Below are positions 30,898-39,421 of a DNA stretch of 64,000 bases, piece by piece. The number at the start of each line of letters is the position of its first letter. The stretch's first letter is position 1. The DNA comes from DASWJZ01 sp963805325 (GTDB lineage Bacteria > Pseudomonadota > Alphaproteobacteria > Rhizobiales > Afifellaceae). The notes under the pieces were generated by a model that had not been told where the DNA came from, did not search any database, and saw nothing but the letters and a program-made list of their open reading frames with translations. The DNA lies in contig CAWDTS010000001.1 of NCBI GenBank assembly GCA_963805325.1, positions 496,001-560,000 on the forward strand. Reading direction: 5' to 3'. A program made the position numbers and the translations under genes.

Positions 30898-31013
30898 ATG
30901 GAAACACACACGCGGTGTGTCGCCGGCGCGGCTGGCCAAGCGCCTCTGTTTGTGGAAGATTCTGTTGCGGAAAACTGAATCCGCCGTTGCGGCTGCAGAT
31001 TGGGTCCCGTTTC

Positions 31014-32606
31014 ATGCGCTATCCGGCCGCAGTGAAGAATAAGCGGCGCGTGCTTTGCGTCTTTCCGGCGTACACGCCCTCCTTCGGCACCTTCTCGCAC
31101 GCCTACAAGCTGATGGGCGTCACCGCCTTCATGCCGCCGCAGGGGCTGCTCGCGATCGCCGCCTACTTGCCGGAGGCCTGGGAGGTCCGCTTCGTCGACG
31201 AGAACATTTCCCGCGCGACGCCCGAAGACTTCGCCTGGGCCGATGCGGTCTTCGCGTCCGGAATGCACATCCAGCAGAAGCAGATCGGCGATATCCGCGC
31301 GCGTGCCCACGCGGCCGGCAAGATCGCCGCGCTCGGCGGCCCATCGGTGTCAGGCGCGCCGGAGATGTATCCGGATTTCGACTACCTGCATATCGGCGAG
31401 CTCGGCGACGCGACCGATTTGCTGATCGCGCGTCTCGACGAGAGCGTCGCGCGACCGGCAGCCCAGATTCAGCTTAAGACCGACGAGCGGCTGCCGCTCT
31501 CCGACTTCCCGACGCCGGCCTATTCGAAGGCGAAGCTTTCCGACTACCTGATCGGAACGTTTCAGTTCTCCAGCGGATGTCCCTACCGGTGCGAGTTCTG
31601 CGACATCCCGGCACTCTACGGCCGCCAGCCGCGGCTCAAGGCGCCGCAGCAGCTCACCACAGAGCTTGACGCCATCATCGCGGAGAAGGGGCATCCGTCC
31701 ACCGTCTACTTCGTCGACGACAACTTCATCGGCAACAAGAAGGCGACGCGCGAGATGCTGCCGCATCTCGTCGAATGGCAGAAGAAGAACGGCTATCCGT
31801 TGGGCTTCGCGTGTGAAGCGACGCTCAACATCGCGAAGCAGCCGGAGATCCTGAAACTCATGCGCGAGGCGGGTTTCTCCGGCATCTTCGTCGGCATCGA
31901 GACGCCGGAGCTCGACGCGCTCGTGCACATGCGCAAGGAGCAAAACGCTTCGCTGCCGATGTACGAGTCGATTGCGACGCTGAATTCCTACGGGCTGGAA
32001 GTTACCTCCGGCATCATCATCGGGCTCGACACCGACACGCCGCAGACCGTCGACCGGCTGATCGAATTCATCGAGCGCTCAAAGATTCCGATGCTGACGA
32101 TCAACCTTCTGCAGGCGCTGCCGAAGACGCCACTGCATGAGCGGCTCACACGCGCCGGACGGATCGTCGACGACCCGGCGCTTGAATCGAACGTGCGCTT
32201 CCTGAAGCCCTACGACGAGGTGATCAACTCGTGGCGGCGCGCCATCGCCTACGCCTATACGCCGGAGCGGCTGTTCGAGCAATTCCACCACCAGGTCGAC
32301 GCGACCTACGTCAATCGCATGAAGCTGCCGGCCAAAGGCAAGCTCAAGGCGTCGAACCTGAAGCGTGGGCTGACGCTCTTCGTGAACTCGATGATCGAGC
32401 TCGGCATCCGCTCCGACTATCGCCGCGAGTTCTGGCGTCCTTTCCTCTACGCCATAAAGCGCGGGCAGATCGAAGGTGCGCTCGGCATGGCCTTCATGTC
32501 GCATCACCTGATCAAATTCACGCGCGAGGCGCTCTCCGGCGCGCAAAACGCCAGCTTCTATTCGGCCAAGGCACGCGAGGCGGAGGAAGAGCGCGAGGCG
32601 GCTTGA
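31014..32606 (+). CDS. B12-binding radical SAM protein with DUF4070, HpnP-like
   Basis: A 530-residue enzyme with an N-terminal cobalamin-binding-like domain (VLCVFPAYTPSFGTFSHAYK, LGGPSVSGAPEMYPDFDYLH), a radical SAM core with the cluster cysteines 189, 193 and 196 in SGCPYRCEFCDIP, and a C-terminal DUF4070-type region (ESNVRFLKPYDEVINSWRR). This architecture includes the hopanoid C-2 methylase HpnP, and the overall sequence style is compatible, but other DUF4070 paralogues exist and no hopanoid genes are nearby, so I leave the symbol blank. A methylation or other radical C-C reaction is likely. The ATG at 31014 is the best start. Confidence 0.75.
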   Translation: MRYPAAVKNKRRVLCVFPAYTPSFGTFSHAYKLMGVTAFMPPQGLLAIAAYLPEAWEVRFVDENISRATPEDFAWADAVFASGMHIQQKQIGDIRARAHAAGKIAALGGPSVSGAPEMYPDFDYLHIGELGDATDLLIARLDESVARPAAQIQLKTDERLPLSDFPTPAYSKAKLSDYLIGTFQFSSGCPYRCEFCDIPALYGRQPRLKAPQQLTTELDAIIAEKGHPSTVYFVDDNFIGNKKATREMLPHLVEWQKKNGYPLGFACEATLNIAKQPEILKLMREAGFSGIFVGIETPELDALVHMRKEQNASLPMYESIATLNSYGLEVTSGIIIGLDTDTPQTVDRLIEFIERSKIPMLTINLLQALPKTPLHERLTRAGRIVDDPALESNVRFLKPYDEVINSWRRAIAYAYTPERLFEQFHHQVDATYVNRMKLPAKGKLKASNLKRGLTLFVNSMIELGIRSDYRREFWRPFLYAIKRGQIEGALGMAFMSHHLIKFTREALSGAQNASFYSAKAREAEEEREAA

Positions 32607-32628
32607 TCCGATCCGCAGCGCGCGGCCG

Positions 32629-32898
32629 CTACGCGGGTTCCAGGAGGAAAATGGTCGGCATGTCGACCACGCCGGCCGCCATCATGGCGTCCTTTAACCC
32701 CGGCGCGGCGGCGAATTCCCTGGCCTTCTTCAAGTCCGCGATATCGAAGATCATGACGATCTCGTTCTTGTCGTCAGCCGAGCGGAAAACGCGCGGGTTC
32801 GTGAGGCCGGCGGCTTTGCGGCGACCTTCGTCGGCGTCGAAGACGGGGCGCCATTTCGCGTAATCGGCCACCTTGTGGCGGATGATCCCTATGCTCAT
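32629..32898 (-). CDS. Small conserved protein, possible dimeric alpha/beta-barrel (monooxygenase/cyclase-like)
   Basis: An 89-residue protein starting MSIGIIRHKVADYAKWRPVF and containing a pattern (HKVADYAKWRPVFDADEGRR, then NEIVMIFDIADLKKAREFAA) typical of small ferredoxin-fold proteins related to antibiotic-biosynthesis monooxygenases. No catalytic residues can be assigned. It is convergent with the radical SAM gene, 22 bases apart, with no clear partner. Confidence 0.65.
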   Translation of the reverse strand: MSIGIIRHKVADYAKWRPVFDADEGRRKAAGLTNPRVFRSADDKNEIVMIFDIADLKKAREFAAAPGLKDAMMAAGVVDMPTIFLLEPA

Positions 32899-33030
32899 TT
32901 GGCTTGTCCCTCCCTTGGGCGCAGGAAGCGTAATCTCACCCCCCGCCGGCGGCCAGGGGATTGTTGGAATAGAGACTGACGCGGGCGGGAACAGGCGCTC
33001 TCCTCGCCTTTGCGAAGCAGAGGAGGCCGG

Positions 33031-33345
33031 CTAGTCGACCTTGTCCTCGGCCTTCTCCCCAAGCGCGACGATGTCGCCCTCGGTGAAGAGTATCTCCTGA
33101 AGCTCTTTCCGCCAGTCCTGCTTGGCGCGCAGCAGGAACTCCAGATCCATGCCGAAGTGCTTGAACTCTTCCTTCTGCGCGTTCTGCATGATGGCGCGAG
33201 CCTGGCTGTCCTTCTCCACCGCGATCCGCTGCTCGTACCAGCCGATCGCCTCGGCCTCCTCGATCAGCGACGTCACCATGCGCGCAAAGGTACGTGTCTT
33301 CTCGGGCAGCTCCGACGGCGGCTCGTGGTACTGGTCGAATGGCAT
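33031..33345 (-). CDS. Encapsulated-ferritin-like (EncFtn) protein without cargo-loading tail
   Basis: A 104-residue two-helix protein: ARMVTSLIEEAEAIGWYEQR and AIMQNAQKEEFKHFGMDLEF. Glu30, Glu60 and His63 have the same spacing as the ferroxidase ligands Glu32, Glu62 and His65 of Rhodospirillum rubrum EncFtn as I remember them, and Glu29, Glu32, Trp36 and Tyr37 match its entry-site residues with the same offset of two. EncFtn oxidises and channels iron as an annular decamer inside encapsulin. Here the protein ends right after the second helix (ALGEKAEDKVD) with no encapsulin-docking peptide, and no encapsulin gene lies in the window. Confidence 0.78.
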   Translation of the reverse strand: MPFDQYHEPPSELPEKTRTFARMVTSLIEEAEAIGWYEQRIAVEKDSQARAIMQNAQKEEFKHFGMDLEFLLRAKQDWRKELQEILFTEGDIVALGEKAEDKVD

Positions 33346-33471
33346 CCCGGCAGTCTCCGTTGCTAACGAGGGCTCGCGGCGCTCTTCTAGCCTGTGGGGG
33401 CCCTCATCTTTAACGCCTTAGCCGCCGAACCGTTCTCCCCGCAGCGGGAAAATCGTTCGCATCGGAGATGC

Positions 33472-33511
33472 TGGACACCATTACATGTCTTGTTATATAA
33501 TTAGTCATGTA
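33472..33511 (+). promoter_or_regulatory. Promoter overlapped by a long near-perfect palindrome (MarR operator)
   Basis: TGGACA (33472-33477), 18 bases, then TATAAT (33496-33501) form a good sigma70 promoter. Over it lies a dyad from 33482 to 33511 with outer arms TACATG/CATGTA, inner CT/AG, and a core TTATATAA; 12 of 15 base pairs match. The dyad covers the -10 box, so a bound dimer would block RNA polymerase. The MarR gene follows directly, so autoregulation is likely. The start at 33530 then has a short leader. Confidence 0.75.
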
Positions 33512-33529
33512 TCCAGTTGGGATGCCGTC

Positions 33530-34018
33530 ATGGTCGAAGATGTCGTTCGCGAGCTCGGTTTCCTGCCGCTCGGCACCCGGTTGAAGCGCATCGGCGAGCG
33601 CCTGCAGGCGGACACGCAGCGCATCATGGACGAAATGGGCGTGCCGCTTCAGGCGAGCCACTATCCCTTCCTCGCCGCGCTCGACAGGCTCGGGCCGATC
33701 ACCGTCGGCGAGTTGGCCGAAGCGGTCGGGATCACGCAGCCAGGCGCCACGCGGGTCGTGTCGCAGTTGGTCAAGCTCGGCGTGGTCAAAGCGCGGCAGA
33801 CGGCCGAGGATCAGCGGCGAAAGATCGTCTCGCTCACAGCCAAGGGCCAGCGGCTCGTCGACGACTCGAAGCGCGACGTCTGGCCCCGTATTGAGCGCGC
33901 GGTGGCCGACCTCTGCGGAGAGCTGTCCGGCCCTTTGCTGGAACAGCTTGCCGCGATGGAAGACGACCTTGCAGCCCGGCCGCTCGACCGCCGGGGCCGA
34001 TCGGGAAAGGGACGATGA
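33530..34018 (+). CDS. MarR family regulator, probably autoregulated
   Basis: A 162-residue winged-helix protein. The HTH is ITVGELAEAVGITQPGATRV and the wing is KARQTAEDQRRKIVSLTAKG with the conserved D-x-R-R. I chose the ATG at 33530 (MVEDVVRELGF); an earlier in-frame ATG at 33485 lies inside the -10 region of the promoter and cannot be used from it. The stop overlaps the start of the GNAT gene (ATGA), so the two are co-translated and the acetyltransferase is the obvious target of regulation. Confidence 0.88.
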   Translation: MVEDVVRELGFLPLGTRLKRIGERLQADTQRIMDEMGVPLQASHYPFLAALDRLGPITVGELAEAVGITQPGATRVVSQLVKLGVVKARQTAEDQRRKIVSLTAKGQRLVDDSKRDVWPRIERAVADLCGELSGPLLEQLAAMEDDLAARPLDRRGRSGKGR

Positions 34019-34722
34019 CGCACATTCTCGACCGTCCGGTCTGGAGCGCGCTCACCACGCGCCAGGCGCCGCTGGCCGAGGGCAACGACCTCGCGCGGCG
34101 GTTTCCACCGTCCATCATTCCCTTCGCCGCCGCGCGCGACAGCAGCGAAGACGCTTTGCGAGCGCTCGGCGCACTTGCGGCTGACGCGAACACAATTCTT
34201 ATCCAGGCTGACGACATCGTGCTGCCGCACGGGTTTGTCGCCGCCACGGCTGCGTCCGCGGTCCAAATGATCCTGCGGCGCACGCCGGCAAAGGTGTCAG
34301 ACGAGCGCATCGAGCTTCTGACCGAAGCCGACGCGCCGGAGATGCTGGCGCTCGCCACGCTGACCAAGCCCGGCCCGTTCACGCTCCGCGCGCAGGCGCT
34401 CGGCGCGTTCTTCGGGGTGAAGATCGACGGCAGACTCGCAGCGATGGCCGGCGAACGCATGAAGCTGGACGGATATACCGAGATCAGCGGCGTGTGCGCC
34501 CATCCGGATTTTCAGGGGCGCGGATTCGGCCGGCTGCTCTCGGTGTTCATGACGCATCGCGTCCTTGGGCGGGGCGAAACCCCCTACCTCCATGCCTATG
34601 CGACGAATGCCGCAGCGATCGGATTGTACCGCTCCATCGGATTTGATGTGCGGACCGCGATGAACGTGGCGTTCATTCGCGCCGAGGAACCGCAGGCTGA
34701 GCCTTTGAGACGGGAAGCTTAG
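34015..34722 (+). CDS. GNAT family N-acetyltransferase
   Basis: A 235-residue protein. The C-terminal half is a GNAT domain with the acetyl-CoA loop VCAHPDFQGRGFGRLLSVFM (Q-x-R-G-F-G) and the AATNAAAIGLYRSIGFDVR-like end motif. The N-terminal ~110 residues resemble a divergent second GNAT-like half. It overlaps the upstream MarR gene by four bases. The substrate is unknown; MarR-GNAT pairs often act in antibiotic or metabolite tolerance, which is inference here. Confidence 0.86.
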   Translation: MTHILDRPVWSALTTRQAPLAEGNDLARRFPPSIIPFAAARDSSEDALRALGALAADANTILIQADDIVLPHGFVAATAASAVQMILRRTPAKVSDERIELLTEADAPEMLALATLTKPGPFTLRAQALGAFFGVKIDGRLAAMAGERMKLDGYTEISGVCAHPDFQGRGFGRLLSVFMTHRVLGRGETPYLHAYATNAAAIGLYRSIGFDVRTAMNVAFIRAEEPQAEPLRREA

Positions 34723-34803
34723 CCGAGCGCTGATCCGCGGCAATCCGCCTATCAAATCCAATCCGGCCTCGACGCGCGCGGCCTTGTCGCCTAAGCCGCG
34801 TCG

Positions 34804-34962
34804 ATGACGAAGGCGCTTTCGCTCCTGATCGTGCTCGCAATGGCCGTGCAGGTCATCAAGCCGCTCGGCCTGCCGGGACTCAAGCGACGCGCCGATGCGT
34901 GGAAGCTCGCCGTTGGGGCGCTTGCGGTGATCATGCTTGTGGCGGCGACGAAGGGCGTGTGA
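34804..34962 (+). CDS. Conserved-looking 52-residue membrane protein
   Basis: MTKALSLLIVLAMAVQVIKP, a Gly/Arg loop LGLPGLKRRADAWKL, and a second helix AVGALAVIMLVAATKGV: a two-TM hairpin with the basic loop predicted inside. I recall similar short proteins in other Rhizobiales but cannot verify that here. It is shorter than common gene-calling limits. No strong ribosome-binding site is seen. It follows the GNAT gene by 81 bases on the same strand and may share its transcript. Confidence 0.6.
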   Translation: MTKALSLLIVLAMAVQVIKPLGLPGLKRRADAWKLAVGALAVIMLVAATKGV

Positions 34963-35027
34963 GCCGGGCGATCGCGCCCGATCGCCAGTGGGGCAAGCCC
35001 CGACGCGGTCCGGTCAAAGAGTGTGTT

Positions 35028-36207
35028 TCAGTTTTTGCTGACGCTGTCGGCGATCAGCCGGTGAACGATCATCGCCTCGCACGTGTCGGTATCGCTCGCC
35101 AGCTTCTCGCTGAGCTGCGCAACGACGACGTCCTGCTCCGGGAAGATGTGCAGGTACTGCCCCTGGGTTCCGATGCCGGTGAATCCGTCCTGGCTGTCGT
35201 TGGAGGGAATCCACCAGTGATAGCCGAAGCGGAAATGCCGTTCCGCGCCCTGGAACGCGCAGCCGAACGTCGCGTCGACGGTGTCGCTCACGGAGGAGCG
35301 AATCCAGTCCGCCTCCGCGTCCTCGCCTTCGTTGTATTCGTGGAGCACCCAGTCGCCGAGCGTCGCGAGGTCGCGCGCCGAGGTGTAGGCGCAGCAATGC
35401 GCGGCGGGGTGACCGCCGAAGTCGGCGTTCCACTCGGCGTTCTTCTCCATCGGGAGGCGCTGCCAGAGAAACTGCTCGAGCGCCTCGTCGAGCGTGCCGT
35501 TGACGAAGCCCTTGTCGGGGGTCAGCCGATGCTCGGTCATGATCCCGAGCAACTGCGTATCGAATCCCGAATAATGGAACTTGCCCGGCTCGTGAAACTG
35601 CGCCGTCTTCAGGCGATCTTCGACGGCATCCTTCAGTTTCCCGAATTTGCCGACGAGCTCGCCGTTCTGATCGACATGGATCTTGAGCGTCGAGTTCGAT
35701 CTCGTCTTCCGACCACTCCATGCCCGTCGACATGTGCAGGAGCTGGCGCAGCGTCACGCGCGCGTCGTATTTCGGCAGGCCGGCGGCGGCGAGAATGTCC
35801 GCCGCATGGCTATCGAGATCGACGGGCGGCGCGTAGCCCGGGTCGGCATAGACGAACCCGAAGAGCAGCGAGACGACCGACTTCGCGAGCGATGCGATCC
35901 CGTAGCGGTCGCGATCCACCGCCGACTTGCAGGGATCGTCGTCGGAGCGAACCGAGGTCTTGTGGATCACGAGCTCTCCCCCGTGGAGCACGACAAGGGC
36001 GCAGACGTGCTGGCGCTCCATGAAGTCCGCGAGATCGCAGACGCTGCCGCCTCCGCAGGGATAGCTGAGCGCGATATCGCGCGGCTTGACGAACTCCTTC
36101 GAGGGCCAATTCAGTTCGACGCTTTGTGCACTTGCCGCGGCGACGAACGGCGACATGAATACAACCGGAAGAAGAGCCGGGATCAGAAGACGAAGGCGCC
36201 GTGACAT
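35028..36207 (-). CDS. Exported serine hydrolase, beta-lactamase class C family, frameshift near 35690
   Basis: A PBP-like serine hydrolase of about 390 residues. The signal peptide MSRRLRLLIPALLPVVFMSP runs to AAASAQS. The nucleophile is in YGIASLAKSVVS (S-x-x-K). After MSTGMEWSEDEIEL the frame shifts (35685-35697); dropping one base gives LKIHVDQNGELVGKFG and later FHYSGFDTQLLG with the catalytic Tyr-Ser-Gly element, and the rest runs intact to 35028. The C-terminal FTGIGTQGQYLHIFPEQDVV is family-typical. The ATG at 36207 directly precedes the signal peptide. Likely esterase or peptidase of the envelope; the frame break is probably a sequence error. Confidence 0.8.
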
Positions 36208-36443
36208 CCAAATTCCTCGCGGATTCATCGCCCCGTTTTATCACGACCGGCGCGCGCGACAGCCGCAGAAAAAGCACATTCCTTGTGGTTCCGAACGGAC
36301 CGGCATCGGGCGGCGCCCCGCGCTCGCATCGTCGCATCGTGTCGGTTCGAACCGTGCGACCTTTCCGGCCAGCCGCGGACTTGCTACAGCGCGGCCACCG
36401 ATCTGCTGGTGATTTGGGACACGTTCATCGGAGGCCTTTCGCC

Positions 36444-36884
36444 ATGCTGCGCTCTCGTCGGTTCCGTGCTTTCCTCCTTGCCGTCACAGCGGTGCTCGCT
36501 GTCGGCGCCACCTCCCCGGCCTTTGCCGACAGCGGCAGCATCCGCCTCACGGTCTACAGGGGTGGATGGATCATCGGCGGCGCGGGGGGCAGCGGCACGC
36601 TGACGTTCCACGGCCGCAGATACGCGCTCGGGATCGGCGGCGTGAGCGTCGGCTTCACCTTCGGCGGCTCCAAGGCCGTGCTGTCGGGGCGCGTCACGCA
36701 TATCCGCCGCCCCTCCGACGTCGAGGGCGTCTACGGCGCCGCCGGCGCGGGAGCCACGGTCGGACGGGGGGCCGGCACAATTATCCTGACCAACGAGAAG
36801 GGCGCGGTTCTCGAACTGCAAGGCCGCCAGGTCGGATTGATGGTGAACGCCGACTTCAGCGGCCTTGCCATCTCCGTGAAGTAA
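36444..36884 (+). CDS. Exported protein of unknown function, Gly/Val-rich beta structure
   Basis: A 146-residue protein with a signal peptide (FRAFLLAVTAVLAVGATSPAFA) and a mature part made of alternating Gly/Thr/Val stretches (SIRLTVYRGGWIIGGAGGSG, then ALGIGGVSVGFTFGGSKAVL). The spacing suggests a small beta-sandwich or barrel. I do not recognise the family; it resembles in style the DUF1134-type envelope proteins but I cannot claim homology. Its ATG has GGAGG (36430-36434) about ten bases upstream. Confidence 0.65.
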   Translation: MLRSRRFRAFLLAVTAVLAVGATSPAFADSGSIRLTVYRGGWIIGGAGGSGTLTFHGRRYALGIGGVSVGFTFGGSKAVLSGRVTHIRRPSDVEGVYGAAGAGATVGRGAGTIILTNEKGAVLELQGRQVGLMVNADFSGLAISVK

Positions 36885-36923
36885 GGGAGCCTTCGTTCGC
36901 GAGGCGGCGCGTCGTCAGCGGAG

Positions 36924-37400
36924 TCAGCCCCGTCTCGCCTTCTCGATCTCCGCCACATCGATCTTCTTCATCGTCATCATCGCGTCGAAGGCGCGCTTCG
37001 CTTCGGCGCCGCCGGCGGCCATTGCTTCGGTCAGGACGCGCGGCGTGATCTGCCAGTTGAGGCCCCACTTGTCCTTGCACCAGCCGCACGCGCTCTCCGC
37101 GCCGCCGTTGCCGACGATGGCGTTCCAGTAGCGGTCGGTTTCCGCCTGGTCGTCGGTGGCGATCTGGAAGGAGAAGGCTTCGGTCTGCTTGAACATCGGG
37201 CCGCCGTTCAGCCCGATGCAGGGGATGCCGCAGACGGTGAATTCCACGACCAGCACATCGCCCTGCTTGCCGGAGGGGTAGTCGCCCGGCGCGCGGTGGA
37301 CGGCGCCGACGCGGCTGTCGGGGAAGGTCTTGGCGTAGAAGCGGGCGGCCTCCTCCGCGTCCCTGTCGTACCAGAGGCAGATCGTGTTCTTGGCGGTCAT
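36924..37400 (-). CDS. VOC superfamily protein, PhnB-like (3-demethylubiquinone methyltransferase-like)
   Basis: A 158-residue PF06983-type protein: NTICLWYDRDAEEAARFYAK opens it, PDSRVGAVHRAPGDYPSGK follows, then CIGLNGGPMFKQTEAFSFQI and WGLNWQITPRVLTEAM. These are glyoxalase-fold proteins, often mislabelled methyltransferases, of uncertain substrate. The ATG at 37400 is preceded by AAGGGAAAAG; the upstream in-frame stretch lacks features of the family. It sits between an unrelated exported protein and lepA. Confidence 0.88.
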   Translation of the reverse strand: MTAKNTICLWYDRDAEEAARFYAKTFPDSRVGAVHRAPGDYPSGKQGDVLVVEFTVCGIPCIGLNGGPMFKQTEAFSFQIATDDQAETDRYWNAIVGNGGAESACGWCKDKWGLNWQITPRVLTEAMAAGGAEAKRAFDAMMTMKKIDVAEIEKARRG

Positions 37401-37547
37401 CGTCTTTTCCCTTCGGTGGCTCCGCGTCCGTGCCTTATCCGTTGATATCAACGGAATACGGTAGCCCAGAAACAGCAAGACCGACGTTATTCTCCGTTCT
37501 CCGCGCTACGCGATCTTCACCCCTCGCAAGGGAGCCGAAACCCAGCC

Positions 37548-39350
37548 TCACCCCTCCATCTTCAGCGCGGCAATGAACGCCTCCTGCGGGATGTCGACCT
37601 TGCCGAACTGGCGCATCTTCTTCTTGCCCTCTTTCTGCTTGTCGAGGAGCTTTCGCTTTCGCGTGATGTCGCCGCCGTAGCACTTCGCGGTCACGTCCTT
37701 GCGGAGCGCGGAGATGGTTTCGCGAGCGATCACCTTGCCGCCGATCGCCGCCTGGATCGGGATCTTGAAGAGGTGCTGCGGGATCAGCTCCTTCAGCTTC
37801 TCCACCAGCACCCGGCCGCGCTTCTCCGACTGGCCGCGGTGGACGAGCATCGACAGCGCGTCGACCGGCTCGGCGTTGACCAGGATCGACATCTTCACGA
37901 GATCGCCCGGCTGATAGCCGGTGATGTGGTAGTCGAAGCTCGCGTAGCCCTTCGACACCGACTTCAGCCGGTCGTAGAAGTCGAACACCACCTCGTTCAG
38001 CGGCAGGTCGTATTGCAGCATGGCGCGGCTCCCCACGTAGGAGAGGTCGACCTGCACGCCGCGGCGGTCCTGGCAGAGCTTCAGGATGGCGCCGAGATAA
38101 TCGTCGGGGGTGAGGATCGTCGCGCGGATCCATGGCTCGCGGATCTCGGCGATGCGGACCGGATCGGGCATGTCGGCCGGGTTGTGGAGCTCCAGCTCCG
38201 TGCCGTCGGTGAGCCTGATCTGATAGATGACGGACGGCGCGGTCGCGATCAAGTCGAGGTCGAACTCGCGCGTCAGCCGCTCCTGCACGATTTCCAGGTG
38301 CAGGAGCCCGAGGAAGCCACAGCGGAAACCGAAGCCGAGCGCCGCTGAAGTCTCCATCTCATAACTGAAGCTCGCGTCGTTCAAACGGAGCTTTCCGATC
38401 GCGGCGCGGAGATCCTCGAAGTCGGCGGCGTCGACCGGGAAGAGCCCGCAGAAGACGACCGGTTGCGCCGGGCGGAAACCGGGCAGCGCCTCCGCCGCCG
38501 GGCGGCGGTCGTCGGTGATCGTGTCGCCGACGCGCGTATCCGCGACCTCCTTGATCGACCCAGTCAGAAAGCCGATCTCGCCGGGACCGAGTTCGCCGAT
38601 GTCGACCATTTTCGGCGTGAAGAAACCGACGCGGTCGACGCCGTGGCGTGCGCCCGTCCCCATCATGCGGATGGTCTGGCCCTTCTTCAGAACGCCGTCG
38701 ACGATGCGGATCAGCACGACGACGCCGAGATAGGCGTCGTACCAGCTATCGACGAGAAGCGCCTTCAAGGGCGCGGCGGCGTCGCCCTTCGGCGGCGGCA
38801 GGCGGTGGACGATCGCCTCGAGCACCGCCTCGACGCCGAGTCCGGTCTTCGCCGAGATCATCACGGCGTTCGAGGCATCGAGCCCGATCACGTCCTCGAT
38901 CTGCTGCTTGATTCTTTCCGGCTCGGCGGCCGGGAGGTCGATCTTGTTCAGGACCGGGACGATCTCGTGGTTGTTGTCGATCGCCTGGTAGACATTGGCG
39001 AGCGTCTGCGCCTCGACGCCCTGGCTGGCGTCGACGACGAGGAGCGAGCCCTCGCAGGCGGCGAGCGAGCGGTTCACCTCGTAGGCGAAGTCGACATGCC
39101 CTGGCGTGTCGATCAGGTTCAGCTCGTAGTCCTCGCCGTTCTTCGCCTTGTAAGCGAGGCGAACCGTCTGCGCCTTGATGGTGATGCCGCGCTCGCGCTC
39201 GATCTCCATGGAATCGAGCACCTGCTCCTTCATCTCGCGCAGATCGAGCCCGCCGGTCATCTGGATCAGCCGGTCGGCGAGCGTCGATTTTCCGTGGTCG
39301 ATGTGAGCGATAATCGCGAAATTGCGGATATGATCGAGGCGTGTGGTCAT
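37548..39350 (-). CDS. lepA: Elongation factor 4 (LepA)
   Basis: A 600-residue ribosome-associated GTPase that acts on translocation and ribosome assembly. G1 AHIDHGKST, G3 DTPGHVDF and G4 NKIDLP are all present in the first 135 residues, followed by EF-Tu domain 2, two EF-G-like domains and the LepA-specific C-terminal domain (ETISALRKDVTAKCYGGDIT, then KRKLLDKQKEGKKKM). Length and all motifs are normal. GGAAG precedes the ATG. Confidence 0.98.
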   Translation of the reverse strand: MTTRLDHIRNFAIIAHIDHGKSTLADRLIQMTGGLDLREMKEQVLDSMEIERERGITIKAQTVRLAYKAKNGEDYELNLIDTPGHVDFAYEVNRSLAACEGSLLVVDASQGVEAQTLANVYQAIDNNHEIVPVLNKIDLPAAEPERIKQQIEDVIGLDASNAVMISAKTGLGVEAVLEAIVHRLPPPKGDAAAPLKALLVDSWYDAYLGVVVLIRIVDGVLKKGQTIRMMGTGARHGVDRVGFFTPKMVDIGELGPGEIGFLTGSIKEVADTRVGDTITDDRRPAAEALPGFRPAQPVVFCGLFPVDAADFEDLRAAIGKLRLNDASFSYEMETSAALGFGFRCGFLGLLHLEIVQERLTREFDLDLIATAPSVIYQIRLTDGTELELHNPADMPDPVRIAEIREPWIRATILTPDDYLGAILKLCQDRRGVQVDLSYVGSRAMLQYDLPLNEVVFDFYDRLKSVSKGYASFDYHITGYQPGDLVKMSILVNAEPVDALSMLVHRGQSEKRGRVLVEKLKELIPQHLFKIPIQAAIGGKVIARETISALRKDVTAKCYGGDITRKRKLLDKQKEGKKKMRQFGKVDIPQEAFIAALKMEG

Positions 39351-39421
39351 GAAGCTTCCGTGGTCGGGGGCGCATGTAGCACTGCCGCGAGAGGCTTCAA
39401 AGCGGGGCGAGTGGAGGAGCG

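Noticed and set aside
33031..34018. An encapsulin operon around the EncFtn-like gene
   Set aside because: No protein with a phage-capsid-like (HK97) pattern is encoded in the window; neighbours are unrelated.
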